From Macrocystis pyrifera (lineage: Eukaryota; Sar; Phaeophyceae; Laminariales; Laminariaceae), in contig JASSKH010000002.1 in NCBI GenBank assembly GCA_031763025.1, forward strand, positions 18,326,468 through 18,390,467: a DNA stretch of 64,000 nt. Reading direction: 5' to 3'. The position numbers and the translations under genes were made by a program. The notes below the pieces were generated by a model. It did not search any database. It had not been told where the DNA came from and was given only the letters and a program-made list of their open reading frames with translations. Shown piece after piece: positions 34,707-46,892 of the stretch (its first letter is position 1; the number at the start of each line of letters is the position of its first letter).

Positions 34707-35574
34707 ACGGGTAACCGCCGCATGGTAGTGGGCCGCCAATTTTATGTGCGTTCTTTCGAGTGCCCTTGCTGTTCTGGCGCTGTCTCTTCTAACCCCCCCC
34801 CTGACATGCAGCTATCCTTATTGTGGGTAATGTGACCCCCGCCCTTTCTCGCCGCCTCGCGCCACCGTATGTGTTGGAAATATTTGGGCAAAGGTCTGGC
34901 ACCTACCTTTGTGGGAAGGGTATCGGAAGCAGGTCCCGTCAAAGATTGCGGATCTTCGAAACAACAAGGCCGGCGGGTGAGAAAAGAGGCTTTGAATGTG
35001 GCGCATTCGGTTACCGATTAGGTAGCCCTATTCTTCAAGAGATCCAGTCACACCTCGTTACGTGATTCGGTAACCCGATGCTGCAAGATGTTCAGGTACG
35101 CCTCGATATGTGCTTCATTACGTGACTGAATTCAGTAACTGTTCCGATGACTGATGCGGTAGGTGGATCAGTAGCGGATTCATAGCATATTCGGGAACCA
35201 AGTGCAGGGGTTCCTTCGTACCCCCCCCTCTCCTTCCCTCTTTCGCTCCATCTAGAACGGTATGCGTAGTCAAAGGTCAAATGGCTACGTAGGGCAAGCA
35301 GAAATGAGCACGCCACCCCTACCGGCCATGCATGATACTGAGTACCCCTCCCCCCTCACTCCCCACAAGGGGGATGATCATATCACGTAGTGTGTAAATG
35401 ATGAGGCATTAACGAGGCAGCTACATAGTAACCCCATTGCTGTCTCGAACATCGGCTAAGCCAGCATTTGAATCAATTCATTGATACCGTCATCCATATG
35501 CAAGAAAATCCGCCTCTGAAGCGGTTTTTAGTAGGATACAGCTCACACTCCACGCGACTCGCCCGACACCTCGC

Positions 35575-35750
35575 GGCGCTTCGTGCTCGGTGCAAGCAAT
35601 GTCCACCTGGCTGATTGGAATGCTGTGTCGACGTGCTCCGGCCCGGCATTACAGGGATGCGAGGGTCTATGATCATATGACTACGGCCATGCACGATATC
35701 GGGTCCCCCCCTCACCCCCCGACCCCCTCCTTCCAAACCCCTCCCCCCCC
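35575..35750 (+). repeat. Family E repeat, block B copy of 3,590-3,760
   Basis: The same core GGGATGCGAGGGTCTATG, followed by a C-rich 3' tail. Confidence 0.7.
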
Positions 35751-37339
35751 CCCGCACCCCTTGCTCTTACCGCAGCCACCGTCCGCCGTCTGCCTTTAAA
35801 CAGACCACTAGGTACGGATGCGTCATTACCGCAGGACTCGACCTACTGTAGACGACTTTATGGGCACAACAGCTCCAGCTGAAACCAAAAAAAGGCGTGT
35901 CTATCGGGAGGAGCGGTAGCGACCAGTAATTGCCCTAGGTGCACATGAACTTCATGGGTTTCAACCCGGTGTCTAGGCCAGACAGGCCGGGGGGGGGCGA
36001 TGCTCAGAGGATGAGCGCCCTTCACGCGCTTCTGGAAGACATGTTTGGCGCGTAAGTTTAGGGCTGGTTTTTGAGTTTTTTTGTTGCTCTCTGTTGATGT
36101 GCTGGCACAGACGTATGCTGATTGATGTTTAATGTCTGTAGGCTAAGTGTGGAGAAAGTGAGGAGTGGATGGTACAGGAACGAGTTTTGTAGTGTATGTT
36201 GTATAGAGTGGTGCCTTTAGCATATTCGGAGCATAGGGGAGGATGACTAAGTCGGGTAGTTGTATCGGTTGCGGCTGAAGATGTGTTCGGAGAAGGGCGA
36301 AGGAAAATTACCCACACCCCCGGGACAGGTTGCGGCTGACGATGTGTTTCGGAGAAGGGCGAAGGAAAATTACCCACACCTCCGGGACAGATCATGATCT
36401 ATCTATCTATCTATCTACAGCAGATAATCTAGTTTCTCGCCTGCCGCTGTGAAGACGTTGTGCAGGGTCTGCCTTTTAAAGTAGATCCAACCCAGGAAAC
36501 ATGCGCTACAGTGCTACAGTGGTAATTGACCATCCAGATTACTCGCTTCTCACCCGGCAACATGAGCTCTACTGCAGATCGTACAAGATCGGGACTAAAT
36601 ATCTGCTTCGAGATGTCAACGTCATCTATCGAAATATATCGTGATGGTCTGTCCAAGACGCGAGACACTGCCTACAACTGTTTAGGGGGCGCGTACGAGT
36701 TGGGCGGATCGAAGCCGCTCTAAAAGGTTGCGGTTGCAAACATGTGTGGCTCGCTGACGTTAGGGGCGTAGTTGGGGATCATTGAGACTGGTGTATAGGG
36801 TGGTTCTGCACAGACACGTTTCGATAGCCGGGGGGAGGGTTGAGATTTGCCCTACTGCTTTGAAGTTGAAGCGGTGCAGACATACGTTTGGGGGTACTGT
36901 AAGTGAAGCAGGAATGGTGTTGCTCAATTATGATGTCACTGGAGCAAGTCCACGGCATATTGTGGTTTGTGACTCATTTTCGGAGCCCCTCCCATGTGAA
37001 ACTCATTATTTCACCCAAGACACGACTTGAAATAATTGTGTTTTCGTAACCCGGACAGTTTATGTTTGATGACGAATATATACAGTGGTGTCCTGAAAAC
37101 AAATCCCTTAGAAAAAAAAGTGTCGTGCTGCACTCGGCGGTGGTAGTCGCTCCCTTCAGGAGCTCAACCGGTCGGAAAATTACTGCCCCAAAAAGGCACA
37201 AAAAGTGGGAACCCCCATCTACTGCTTCAACGTACGGTATGTTTGACCCGTTACGGTACTGCTCTTGTAAGGTCTATATGCAATCAACTTTAGAAGACTG
37301 AGGAGGCCGCTCTTGGCACCACGGGCCTGTTGTATGATT

Positions 37340-38275
37340 TTCTTTTTTCGTCGAAGTTGGTGGAAGCTGCCTCGATCGCTCTTATGGAAGTTATGGACGC
37401 CTCCATCGTTTCCATGGAAGTTATGGAAGCCTTCGTGGAAGTGATGGAAACTTCAATGGAAGAGATGAAAGCTTGCATGAACTCCGTGGAGGCTTATAGT
37501 CGCTTCCGCGGAAGCGTCCATGGAATTAACTAGTGGAATCTTCCGAAAAGGTGTCATGGAAGCGGCAGTAGATATTTTCATGGAACCTTCCGCAGAAAAT
37601 TATTTACTCTCATTAGCTTTCGCGTACTTTCATCGATTATAAATTGCTCCCACAACCTTCAGGCTGTGTCTGAAAGCTTGCACTGCTTCCAGAGAAGCTT
37701 TCACGGAAGCCGCTTCTGCATCAGTACATGGGCGCTTCCATGGGCGCTTTCACAGCACCTTTAACTGGGAGCTTCCACTACTTCCGTGGAAGTGCCCATC
37801 ACTGCTGTGAAACTTCCACCACTTTCTTTCATGGAAGGGATGGAAGCTTCCATGGACTGATGTGGAAAGCTTCACTTTTTGATAGGATCGGAAGCTCCCG
37901 CCGATGGTGTCTGCGTACGCTTGGTTAAAATCTTGCAGTAGCGGTTTCCCGGAAACTTCGAATGAGCTGCGCTCTCTTCTAAGGGTTTTCATGACTGAAA
38001 TATCGTTCCACTTACTTCCACTTACTCTCACGCAAATTGACGTACATGCACTCCTTCCACCGGCTTCAATGCGTGCCCACGTACTTCCCCCAAATTTTCA
38101 TGTATTTCTTCAGTCTTCGACGACCTAAGTGGAAGCATATGAATGCTCCCACAGAACGAGGAAAACTTCAGATTTCACGAAATCAAACAAAATTGGAGGC
38201 TTCCGCGAAAGGAGACAGAATCAATAGCAACTTACGTTGCAGCGCCGGAAGCCTCCAATGACGTGTTAGCTTCCA
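37340..38275. repeat. GGAAGC/GCTTCC-rich degenerate minisatellite (B copy)
   Basis: The counterpart of 5,360-6,300, with the same dense self-complementary words and many substitutions and small indels. Short M-E-A type reading frames appear on both strands, again as a product of the repeat. Confidence 0.8.
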
Positions 38276-38365
38276 CTACTGGCTTACATCTATCCCAGTG
38301 TATATGTACGTGCTTTTTCGCGTTCTTCAGATCCCTACTACAATATAGGTAGCATGTTCGTTTCT

Positions 38366-38760
38366 TCCCGAAAACTGACTTTGATTACGACAGAGATTCA
38401 CCCTCAATTTTCCGAGCCTCGTCTGTCCCCCCAATATATAATGCGGAACGCGACGGGGACAAACACATGATTCGACTGGTGCTATCGTACACGCATTTCA
38501 TACCTTGTACGTACGCATTACGGCCAGGAATGTGGAGCACAATGTTACGTACTCATCTTTCAACTGGCCCCCGGCGAGGACGGAGTGATGGCTTATAATG
38601 TGTTTTGCTCAAATGTGATACGCACTTCTATCGTAGAAAGTGTATTTTGACAAACCAAATCGGACGCCGGAGTCGGCCTATCGTAAGCGTTGTTCGAAGA
38701 ACAATGCGAAACAACCGATGGGTATCCGGGTTCAGTTGTTTATGAGGAAGCCCGTCAGTC
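38366..38760 (-). repeat. 395-bp segment in inverted orientation (B copy)
   Basis: The reverse complement matches 6,395-6,790. The left boundary is again CATGTTCGTTTC. The right boundary (CCCGTCAGTCACG) abuts the reverse C module, with microhomology to the C end CGTCAGTACGTC. Confidence 0.85.
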
Positions 38761-38761
38761 A

Positions 38762-40992
38762 CGTACTCATATGTGTGACTTCCAAGTGGTAAATTAATCG
38801 CGAACCGCTGACGGTCGTGCTTCTGCTTCTTCGGCTGTACTCCATGCTACTAAAAGTGTTCTGTCTCGTTTATAGGCTTCTTTACTGTCATCGCTGCCAA
38901 ACAGTTGATCACGAAAATAGGATGATGTGGGCTGCTTATAGACAAGTTTTAAGGATGGAAACAGAAACGCCCAACCGCTGTGAGATTGATCCATATCAAA
39001 GAGAGAAGACAACACTTTACTTGTCCAAAAAGTTCAGAATGACGAACAAACGAGACACGTTAGACTTATTTCCGTAGTAGCCACAATACTATGATTGTAT
39101 ATAGGTCATTAGTCAGAGAACGGTATAACGGGGGTGTAAACGGTATACCGGGGGTGTTTAACGCCATTTTCCAGTAAAAGAGAAATTCATCAGCAAGACA
39201 TTGCGTCGGCTGTGTTTCTCTGGCCAAATCACCCATTAACCGGGATATGACCATGATAGCCAGGGTACACCCGCTTGAAAGATCTTGAGGTGATTTTCAC
39301 CGTTATTTTGGGTGGGACTCGCGTTTTGAGTTGTGCACAATATCGATCGATACAACGTTCAACGGCAACCCCGTCGACCTCGGGACAAAGCACGACGACA
39401 GCGCAACACCATATATCCTGCAGTGCGCACAACAGGGCTACAACATCCTAGCAACGAGAAATTTCGGTGGTCAGAACATCAGAGAACCATGATGTCGTTA
39501 CGTCATCTGCGGCATGTGAGGGCCTTTAGCCCCATGCATTCCACATGGCTGTGGGTGCCCAGAAACCATCGAATAATATATCTGTATGACAGCACGTCCA
39601 TGAAGCCACCGAACACCTTCGGCAATTGAATCGTCTTGATTGCAGACTACAACGGTTACCAGCACCAGCTACAGTAGTAGTGCAAAAGGCTATGACTGTT
39701 GGTACGACCGCTGCTGCGCTAGCGGGTCGGGTTTTTAAGCACCCACCCACCCACCCATCACCCACTCCCCCACCCACAACCATCCACACGTAACCCACCC
39801 ACCCGCTTCGCCCATAGACCCACGCATCCGCCCAACTACGCACCAACCTGCTCATGTGTTATTGAACTCCCACCTCCCAACCGAACCCAATCCAAAACAA
39901 TCCAAGCCAACCAATCGGAAGATAGGAGTAGCTACATAATATTTTTTTAACAATTCAACTCAATCCAACCTATTCAAGGGTATTAGCTACGTTGTAGACA
40001 AGAGGAGGTAATCAGGCGACTCCGTCGCTTGTACTAGCCATGCACACTCCACAGGTGGTCATTTTTTTATAAGTTGCAGGCGTTCGAGGTGATGACCGCA
40101 ACTTCCGCTCGTTGGGTGTGATAGGCACTGCGTATCGCAACGCGCCCAAATATATGATATGCGTGAGAGAGGTGCACGCGTGAGGCTTCTCGTCAGGTTT
40201 GTAGATGATTTCTCAACGTTCGATCAACGTTTGACGCATACTGCGGTACAGGTGAACCGTTGATTTACCCCTGGTCTCCTCACATGACCTTGAGGAGCTC
40301 TGTACCGCACCTCAAAATATGATTTTGGAGAAAAGTGTGAACTGGTACGCGATGAACAATCCCGTGGCCTAGTAGTAAGCACGTAACGAAAACCTCGGCA
40401 GCACAAGACGGTACTTCTACGATTCGTGGGAAAGGAGCCCCGTCTTTCAGATTCAATATATGCCCAGAAGTGCTACGGCACCTCTATCGTAGCACGCGTC
40501 TTGAATTACTCCAGCAAATATATATATACTACAGTACCAGGATTTGCACATGGTTGGTTCGCGACGGCGGACTGATGCCCACCTAGACTACACGCATACA
40601 CCTGAGGACCGAGGATTATTGCTGTCGCGGGTGTGCATCGTTTTCATTTCCACCTCGTTGTTGTCTTCGCCCATTTTGTTCTGCGTTTCGAGTACCGTTT
40701 GTCTCCGGTTGTTTCGCATTTGGCTTTCACTCCATGCTTTCGATCTTCTGTCCGGGGTTTGTGCGTTTGACGCTTTGTTCGCCGTCGTGCTTTCGTCCGA
40801 TTTATATGTTTTCGAGTGTCTCCAATTTTCGTCGAACAGCGCAACAGTACGAGTAGGCGAAACAATTGACAAAACATACGTATTTGGGCACATTGTGACG
40901 TGTGCATTGACTAACCTGGTTAAGTTGTTGGGGCATGCGTAGAGGCGTGTTACAATCTATGGCCAGCCTATTCTTGACAAATTGTGTCAATA
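38762..40992 (-). repeat. C module, copy C3 (reverse, inserted in block B)
   Basis: The reverse complement matches C1 16,930-19,100 and C4 61,240-63,010. It lacks the left and right thirds of C1. It replaces the 1.4-kb A-specific segment at the same place in the block. Its right edge runs into the recombinase ORF just after TGACAAATTGTGTCAAT. Confidence 0.9.
39503..39628 (-). pseudogene. F-box-like peptide, truncated (C3)
   Basis: The minus frame gives LPKVFGGFMDVLSYRYIIRW-type sequence and stops at a TGA after TCRR, as in C1. Confidence 0.22.
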
Positions 40993-41420
40993 GCGGTTAC
41001 GGCGTTACGGCGTACATCTCGGCTGCACAGCGGATTGGGTGGGACTTAAGCACTGGGCACTTCTTCCCCGTTGCTACGGCAGAAGGTGGCCGGGGCCGTC
41101 TCTTTCTATCTGCGGCCCGTATGACGGCGAACCTGCAAAGCTATCTGCGAATGGCAGACCTGCCGAACCATTTCACGATGCACGTCTTTCGAGTGGGAGG
41201 CTCGCTCAGCAAATCCCTCGCCGGTACGGCTGTGGACGACATAATGAAAATTGGTGTCTGCAAGACAGAGTCAGTTGCGAATTACTACATCGGGGCTACC
41301 TCGAGCGGACAAGTGCGGGGTAGCAAGAAGAAACGTGACCAGAGCTACGCGGACGTTAGCGAGCTACCGTTGTCGCCGGAGTTCAGAAAGGACTTTGCCG
41401 CGTGTCCGGGTAAGGACTGA
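40935..41420 (+). CDS. Tyrosine recombinase, C-terminal catalytic fragment, 161 aa
   Basis: It encodes the C-terminal half of a tyrosine recombinase/integrase, a DNA strand-exchange enzyme of YR transposons (Crypton, DIRS or Ngaro-like). MHVFRVGG supplies the box II H-x-x-R (His83, Arg86). ANYYIG near residues 115-120 supplies the candidate nucleophile tyrosine (Tyr117 or Tyr118). The usual R/WK segment appears as GVCK, a Cys where many relatives have Trp. The box I arginine and the N-terminal core-binding domain are missing. A basic tail (GSKKKR) follows. The first roughly 20 codons (MRRGVLQS...) are read from the neighbouring C-module sequence, so the ATG is probably fortuitous. From memory it resembles brown algal recombinase-like ORFs. 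It is a likely inactive relic or a 3' exon. Confidence 0.72.
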   Translation: MRRGVLQSMASLFLTNCVNSGYGVTAYISAAQRIGWDLSTGHFFPVATAEGGRGRLFLSAARMTANLQSYLRMADLPNHFTMHVFRVGGSLSKSLAGTAVDDIMKIGVCKTESVANYYIGATSSGQVRGSKKKRDQSYADVSELPLSPEFRKDFAACPGKD

Positions 41421-41507
41421 GTTCAGGGGATAAAAGTTTGGGGGAGACAGTTCTGCCACGGACCAGCGGTCAACAAAACAAAGGCAATTTGAAAAGAGGC
41501 GTAACGA

Positions 41508-41600
41508 AGTATGGGCGGGACCACAGGCCGGCGCAGGAGGCCTCATCCAACCCAATACTTACACTAAATGATCCACGGTAGAGAGCCAGAATACTACAGT
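41508..41600 (+). repeat. 93-bp direct repeat / family F terminus, unit 1
   Basis: It contains GGCGCAGGAGGCCTCATC, then CAATACTTAC and ATGATCCACGGTAGAGAGCC. It is repeated at 41,870-41,960. Its first 40 bp match the right end of the family F elements at 14,270 and 47,805. It lies about 90 bp downstream of the recombinase stop. Confidence 0.8.
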
Positions 41601-41869
41601 AAAATGGAGATCCAATCCATGGATTCAAATTTGGCACAAATAATGGAACCATGGATTATATCGAAATGTCTCGGAATTTGTATCTAAGCGAGGTCACTTC
41701 TTCCTTTCGCTCCCGAACCCTCGGGAGTAGAGTGTGACGCGCCATTTCTTGAGACCCTCCCATCCACCCGGCAGTAGGGTTAGTATTCTTGGGCTTGTAT
41801 ACCCAGATCATTTACAGGTACTAACCCCGCGCAGAGTTTGTGATTCGCCACTTTACCCAGCGCGGGGGG

Positions 41870-41960
41870 AAATACCGGACGGGACCTCCTGCCCGGCGCA
41901 GGAGGCCTCATCAAATCCAATACTTACATTTAATGATCCACGGTAGAGAGCCAGAATACC
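41870..41960 (+). repeat. 93-bp direct repeat / family F terminus, unit 2
   Basis: The second copy of 41,508-41,600, separated from it by about 270 bp of sequence private to this site. Collinearity with block A resumes immediately after it, at 41,966. Confidence 0.8.
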
Positions 41961-42083
41961 ACAGAAATTACTACCCATCATGGTCACGAAGGTTTTTCCT
42001 ACCGTTCCATCTTGGACAACGACTCTCTTAGGAGATAAATCATCCGCCTGGAGAACAACAACACTACAGCAGAGGTCCTTGCT

Positions 42084-42574
42084 TCATCGCTGATGTAGGC
42101 ATTGTGCTATGTTCTCTTGCGTAAAATGAAATATTTCAGCGTTTTCGTGAACTTGTTGTGCTACTCGCTCGCAACGTCGAGTCCACGAAAACACCTGGTG
42201 AGTCGGTTCTGGGTTCCTACGACTGCCGTCTGGCGTACCCGATACCCTCACACATTCCAACAAGAACATTCTTCAATTTCGCGGGCTGTAGCATCCTGTG
42301 ATAAGCTGTAGCTGTCCGCTAGTGAGGTGCAAATGTTCAGTTTTGGATTGGATTTTGCCTCATTTTGTGTACGCCAGTTAGCCACCAATTTCGACCACTG
42401 CAACACCTCTAGGTCGAGATATAGGCCTCTGTTGAGAACGGGCGGGAGACCAATCTCGACAGAAGCACAAGCTTCCTTGGTCGACATCTTTCGAGTTACT
42501 GTCGCTCTCTGGAAAGCACGAACCAGCCGAAGTTGTAAACGCAGCGATGTGTTTTTTCTGTAACGATAAAACAT
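42084..42574 (-). pseudogene. Unidentified minus-strand frames (B copy of 8,284-8,843)
   Basis: The frames 42,248-42,574 and 42,084-42,269 remain open and end with the same ENIAQCLHQR peptide. Function unknown; see the A copy for caveats. Confidence 0.2.
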
Positions 42575-43674
42575 CTAGATATTGGAGTGACCAGTAACCC
42601 GGGAACCAGGGGACGTTTGGGTGCCAGCGTCCCCTTGTAGGCACCAATCCTGGTCGATCGAGTTTCGCGCATTACCATTCCTATCACCTTATCTCCCCCC
42701 GTGTCGCCGCAACACACGCACCGTCTGCAACAAAAGAACAGAACGCCAGGCAAGTATACGGCTTTAAGGCAAGAACATTTTATAACCCCCCCTCCGCCTC
42801 ACACCAGCCACGACCATGCAAAGTGACAACAACCACAATGGTAAAACACGAAAATATCTGTTTTTTTTATGAGGGCACGGTGGCGCACTAAACCCTCGCC
42901 CACACCCGGCCTATGATCATACAACTACGGCCATACATGATAATGCCCCCCCCGCTCCCCCCTCACGCCCACTCCACACCCCTCTGCAGTCATCACTAAA
43001 CCACTGACGAGAAAAGATGAGTCTAACGTACAGTAGAGTCACCACGTCAACCCTACTCAGTGTCCACGACCTACCTGCGTCACGGTGTACAATCAAAACG
43101 TCGCCGGCACAGAAACTAAACAACGACAAAGGCTACGGCATGTACGAAATGCATGAAGACAATTCCTTTCCCCCCTCCGGCTGCCGCCCCCAGCAATCAT
43201 TGCTTACCCTTTGTCAATGACGAAAGCACCGACCATAGCAGGACTGCCAGAGGGAAATCCCGTAACGCACTCCCGGAATCCAATACTTGGTTGGACGTAC
43301 ACACGAATATTTCAGCGGGCTACCCAAAACGTACTAAACACGTTCCGAGAAAGTATACGACACAATGACGTGACCCCACTGTTACACGAATTGCTTTGCA
43401 CACCCACCCCCCCCGCGTCCCCCTATTTGCTTCAATTGTTTTCAAACAATAACCGCCACAAACAACCAATGAAAAAAACATATCAAATATGGGTCATGGG
43501 GCCATGTAACACCATATGAACCCCCCACACCCCACCTGCTCCCCAGACGAACATAATCTACTCACCCACCACCCGCCACCACCACGCAAACCATGAATGA
43601 CAGAACGTATAAAAACGCAGTCCGAAGGGACATCATCGGATCATGAAAAAAATGACGACAACCAGTGCGACGGG

Positions 43675-43805
43675 ATCAAGGCGCAAATCTAGCTGCCTGA
43701 TGGGTGAAAACCCGCCGTGCCCCGTTCCAGCGTTTTAGGGATGCGAGGGTCCATGGCTATTCGACTACGGGCATGCATGTTTTCGAGTACCCCCCCCCCC
43801 TGCAC
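43675..43805 (+). repeat. Family E repeat, block B copy of 9,893-10,020
   Basis: The GGGATGCGAGGGTCCATGG core, ending in GAGTAC plus a C run. Confidence 0.7.
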
Positions 43806-44759
43806 CCCCCTTCCCTCCCTCAAACGACAACCGAATGCTTAGTGACAATGACGCAGGCGCCGACCTCACCAAGATGAATAAAATCCAGTTATGTCTGCGT
43901 CATGGTTCAATGAATTAATCTGCGCAAACTCCTCATGGCGTACACCAGTGGTTTTCGCATTTTCATTCGTAGAATCGTTCCTCGACAAAATCAAAAGGAA
44001 AAGCCAATAAAGGCTACGACATGAGAGGAAAACAATACCACCCCCTCCCAGCGTGCACACTTTTCTTTGTCGACAGCAACAACAAAGTCGCGGAAACGAC
44101 ACCTAATAGAACCGCTAATTTAGGCTACGGAAATACGAAACATACAACCCTCCCCTCTCCCGCAACGCGGGAATAAGAGGCCAGCACAGAGTCTACGTCC
44201 AGTACTTGGTGTTGCGTAAGATTTTTAAGATCTGTCGCAACAACAACCGAAAAATGGCAAAACAACCCACTTCCCCTCCGCTGACCCCAGATAATCCCAA
44301 AACGGCAGGAAATGTTTGTTTAAGACTGCCAAGAACCGTCCGCGTCAACCAGAAAAACATGCAGGCGACACAACGGTAGGGGAGGATAGGCACAACTAAG
44401 CAAGAATTATTTAACCACTACTGCAGAAACGCCGTCCACAACAGCTGAGTAAACCTCCTGGCCACGCGACTGCATGGAAGCATCAACATGAATAACCCCA
44501 GCCCCAACGAGGACTTGCACGCAATCTCATTGGACACATGTACGACGAGCACGCCTGGAAACGCCAATTGCAGATGAAGCCTCCCGGTGTTGTGGGTACT
44601 TTGACCACCTTTGCCGGCACGGCACAAGCAAGAACCACACTCAGAGGATACAAAGCCCGCCAGGATACGTCTGATTTGGGAGGTCAGTGTGCTTTTTGAA
44701 TGCATCCACAAGCAGATCATCCGCGTCGCAGTGGTTTCGGTCCTGGCAGACGGTAACCT

Positions 44760-45440
44760 TCCCTAGTAGAGAGCACCACCTGCGAAGCGACAGCAGTGCA
44801 GGCAAGCAATGCCCAAGCAAGATGTGCCATAGTTGGTCGGCAAGTATTGACTATCCCCTCCGTTGATCGAATTGCCGTTGGAACATGAAACCGAGATAAC
44901 CGATTAAAACCATTTCGCTATCCGCTCCTTGAGCCACAGCAGTTTCTTTTCCCTTTATGTCATCGAAACCCAGTTCTACGTCCTGAAATACGTGGATAAT
45001 ACCCCAAACGGTGGTAGGTTCTGCAGTAGTCTCCTGTATGTGTAGATGATCTTCGGTACGCCTGCCGGAAAATAGTTCAACACGAACGCATATCAGTTAG
45101 CGCATATTCAATGCGCAATTGGCTCGTTATGGCTCATTTCCATGTGCGCAATTTCCTTCGAGCGTCGCAGTGATCTCCTGTCCGCTGCCTACCCTGGTGG
45201 GCTTCAGTAGGCCTGCAGCTTTCTTCGACGTACGCTGGGGTTTCTGCGTCGTCGCCCTCGGTACCGCTCCCAGGAAGTCCGTGGATGTCTCCAGAGGTTC
45301 GTCGTTGCCTGTTGTGATGCCTGGATTTCGCAGATCTTCCGCTTCCTCACCGGGCGCTTCGTCCGCAACATTTCTCGCACCAATCAAGGAAAGTTAAGGG
45401 CGGGGGCAGGAGGATGGGGTCGGATGGGAATGCCGTTGGA
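44760..45440 (-). pseudogene. Decayed unidentified gene, minus strand (B copy)
   Basis: The counterpart of 11,219-11,930. The upstream part remains open (45,387-45,127) with differences such as LRNPGITTGNDEPLETSTDF, and it ends at the same GNEP-stop as in A. Downstream the frame is lost within about 30 codons through small indels, although VPKIIY-like coding is still visible near 45,060. Function unknown. Confidence 0.35.
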
Positions 45441-46892
45441 GGCGTCGTATTGTCAGCGTTTAGCACCTTGGCGTGTCTAGGGTCATGGTGTAGAGCAGTG
45501 AATCGTGGTCTTCGACCTTCCTGCTTCCCCCACATCCAGGGCGCGGAAGCAACTGACACTATTGCTGTCCCTGCTTTATTTCACGAGGCCGAAATTGATT
45601 TGCGGTGTTACGTTAGTCGCGATTTGGCCGCGGGGCACATCCACTACCGCCTAAAGTGGGCATTGTGAAGAACCCGCACAAACATTCATTGTGAAACAAC
45701 GCGCCGACCTTACGCTTGATCGTCATCGGCGAAGCAATGACTGCTTTCTCCTCACGACTAAACACTACACGTCGAAGGGGACTTAGGAGTGTGACGTCAG
45801 TCATCATCGCAGCGGGGATGTATATTGCTGAACGACGTTGACGCTTTGAAAGACCCCTCCTCCGACACCAGGTCGACCAACGCATGAAACACACGCTTGT
45901 GTTGGAGCACAATCGACTGTCCGTACCGTGCACAGGATTTGCTGAGTTGTGACACAGCCGCTTGCCAATACTAAAATTGGTAGAAGCTTTTTTGCAAGTG
46001 GTAAAAGCTTTCACCTACTTCCATTATTAAAACCAATATTGCAGGAGAATGGGCGCCGCTCTACAACCTTTGCCTGTATGACAGCGTTAGAGGGTTTTTT
46101 GGTTGTGAAAGGGAATCAACGATGAGGATAAAAAAGCAATTATAAGGCATTTTGCTTGACGATCATTAGACAAGATTAATCCTTTGGTTTTCGCTTTCGT
46201 CAGCCGAATGACCTTGACCATAACTGAACTCGTGCGGATACCTACTACCAATGCTGTAAACATCGGCCGATTCTGGTGTTCGTTCACTTGCCAAACTAAT
46301 TATCAACACCATCTTGTTCCGAAACATTAGTACCGCTTGCACGTGTGTATTCAACCTGAACGGCCATAATATTGTTCGGGGCAGAGTGGCACCAGGTAGA
46401 AACACGGGTCGATCTCCAGCCCCTCGGAAATTGCACCCACCCACACGTTTAGGAACAACACCACTTGGAAGCATAGAGGGTGGGACGCTGTTTGATCCAC
46501 GTATCTATGGGAGAATAGCAACAGAAGATACAAGTTTCCTTCAGTATTTGTTTCGTGAGTTATCAGCATTCGTCCATACAACAGCAGTTCGTACTGTAGC
46601 AGCTGAAGATGATTTTGACCGGCTTCTGTAATGTGTTTGTCTTGCTTGATTTTAAGCGAGACATAAATATTTTTCTTTTCGTCAAGGGTATAGACATGGA
46701 TGTTCGATTCCCTCAGCCCCGGTGGTCACGAATGAGTCAGATCGTCTCACCTGTCAAGACATCGTGTGAGTCTGAATCTTCCAAACGTCATACCGGACGT
46801 GGCCGAAATTCGAATGAACATATCGTTCCCACGAGAAGTTACAATATTCTTCTGCACTTTCATCGATGATTCAAAGTAGATATGGCATTTGT

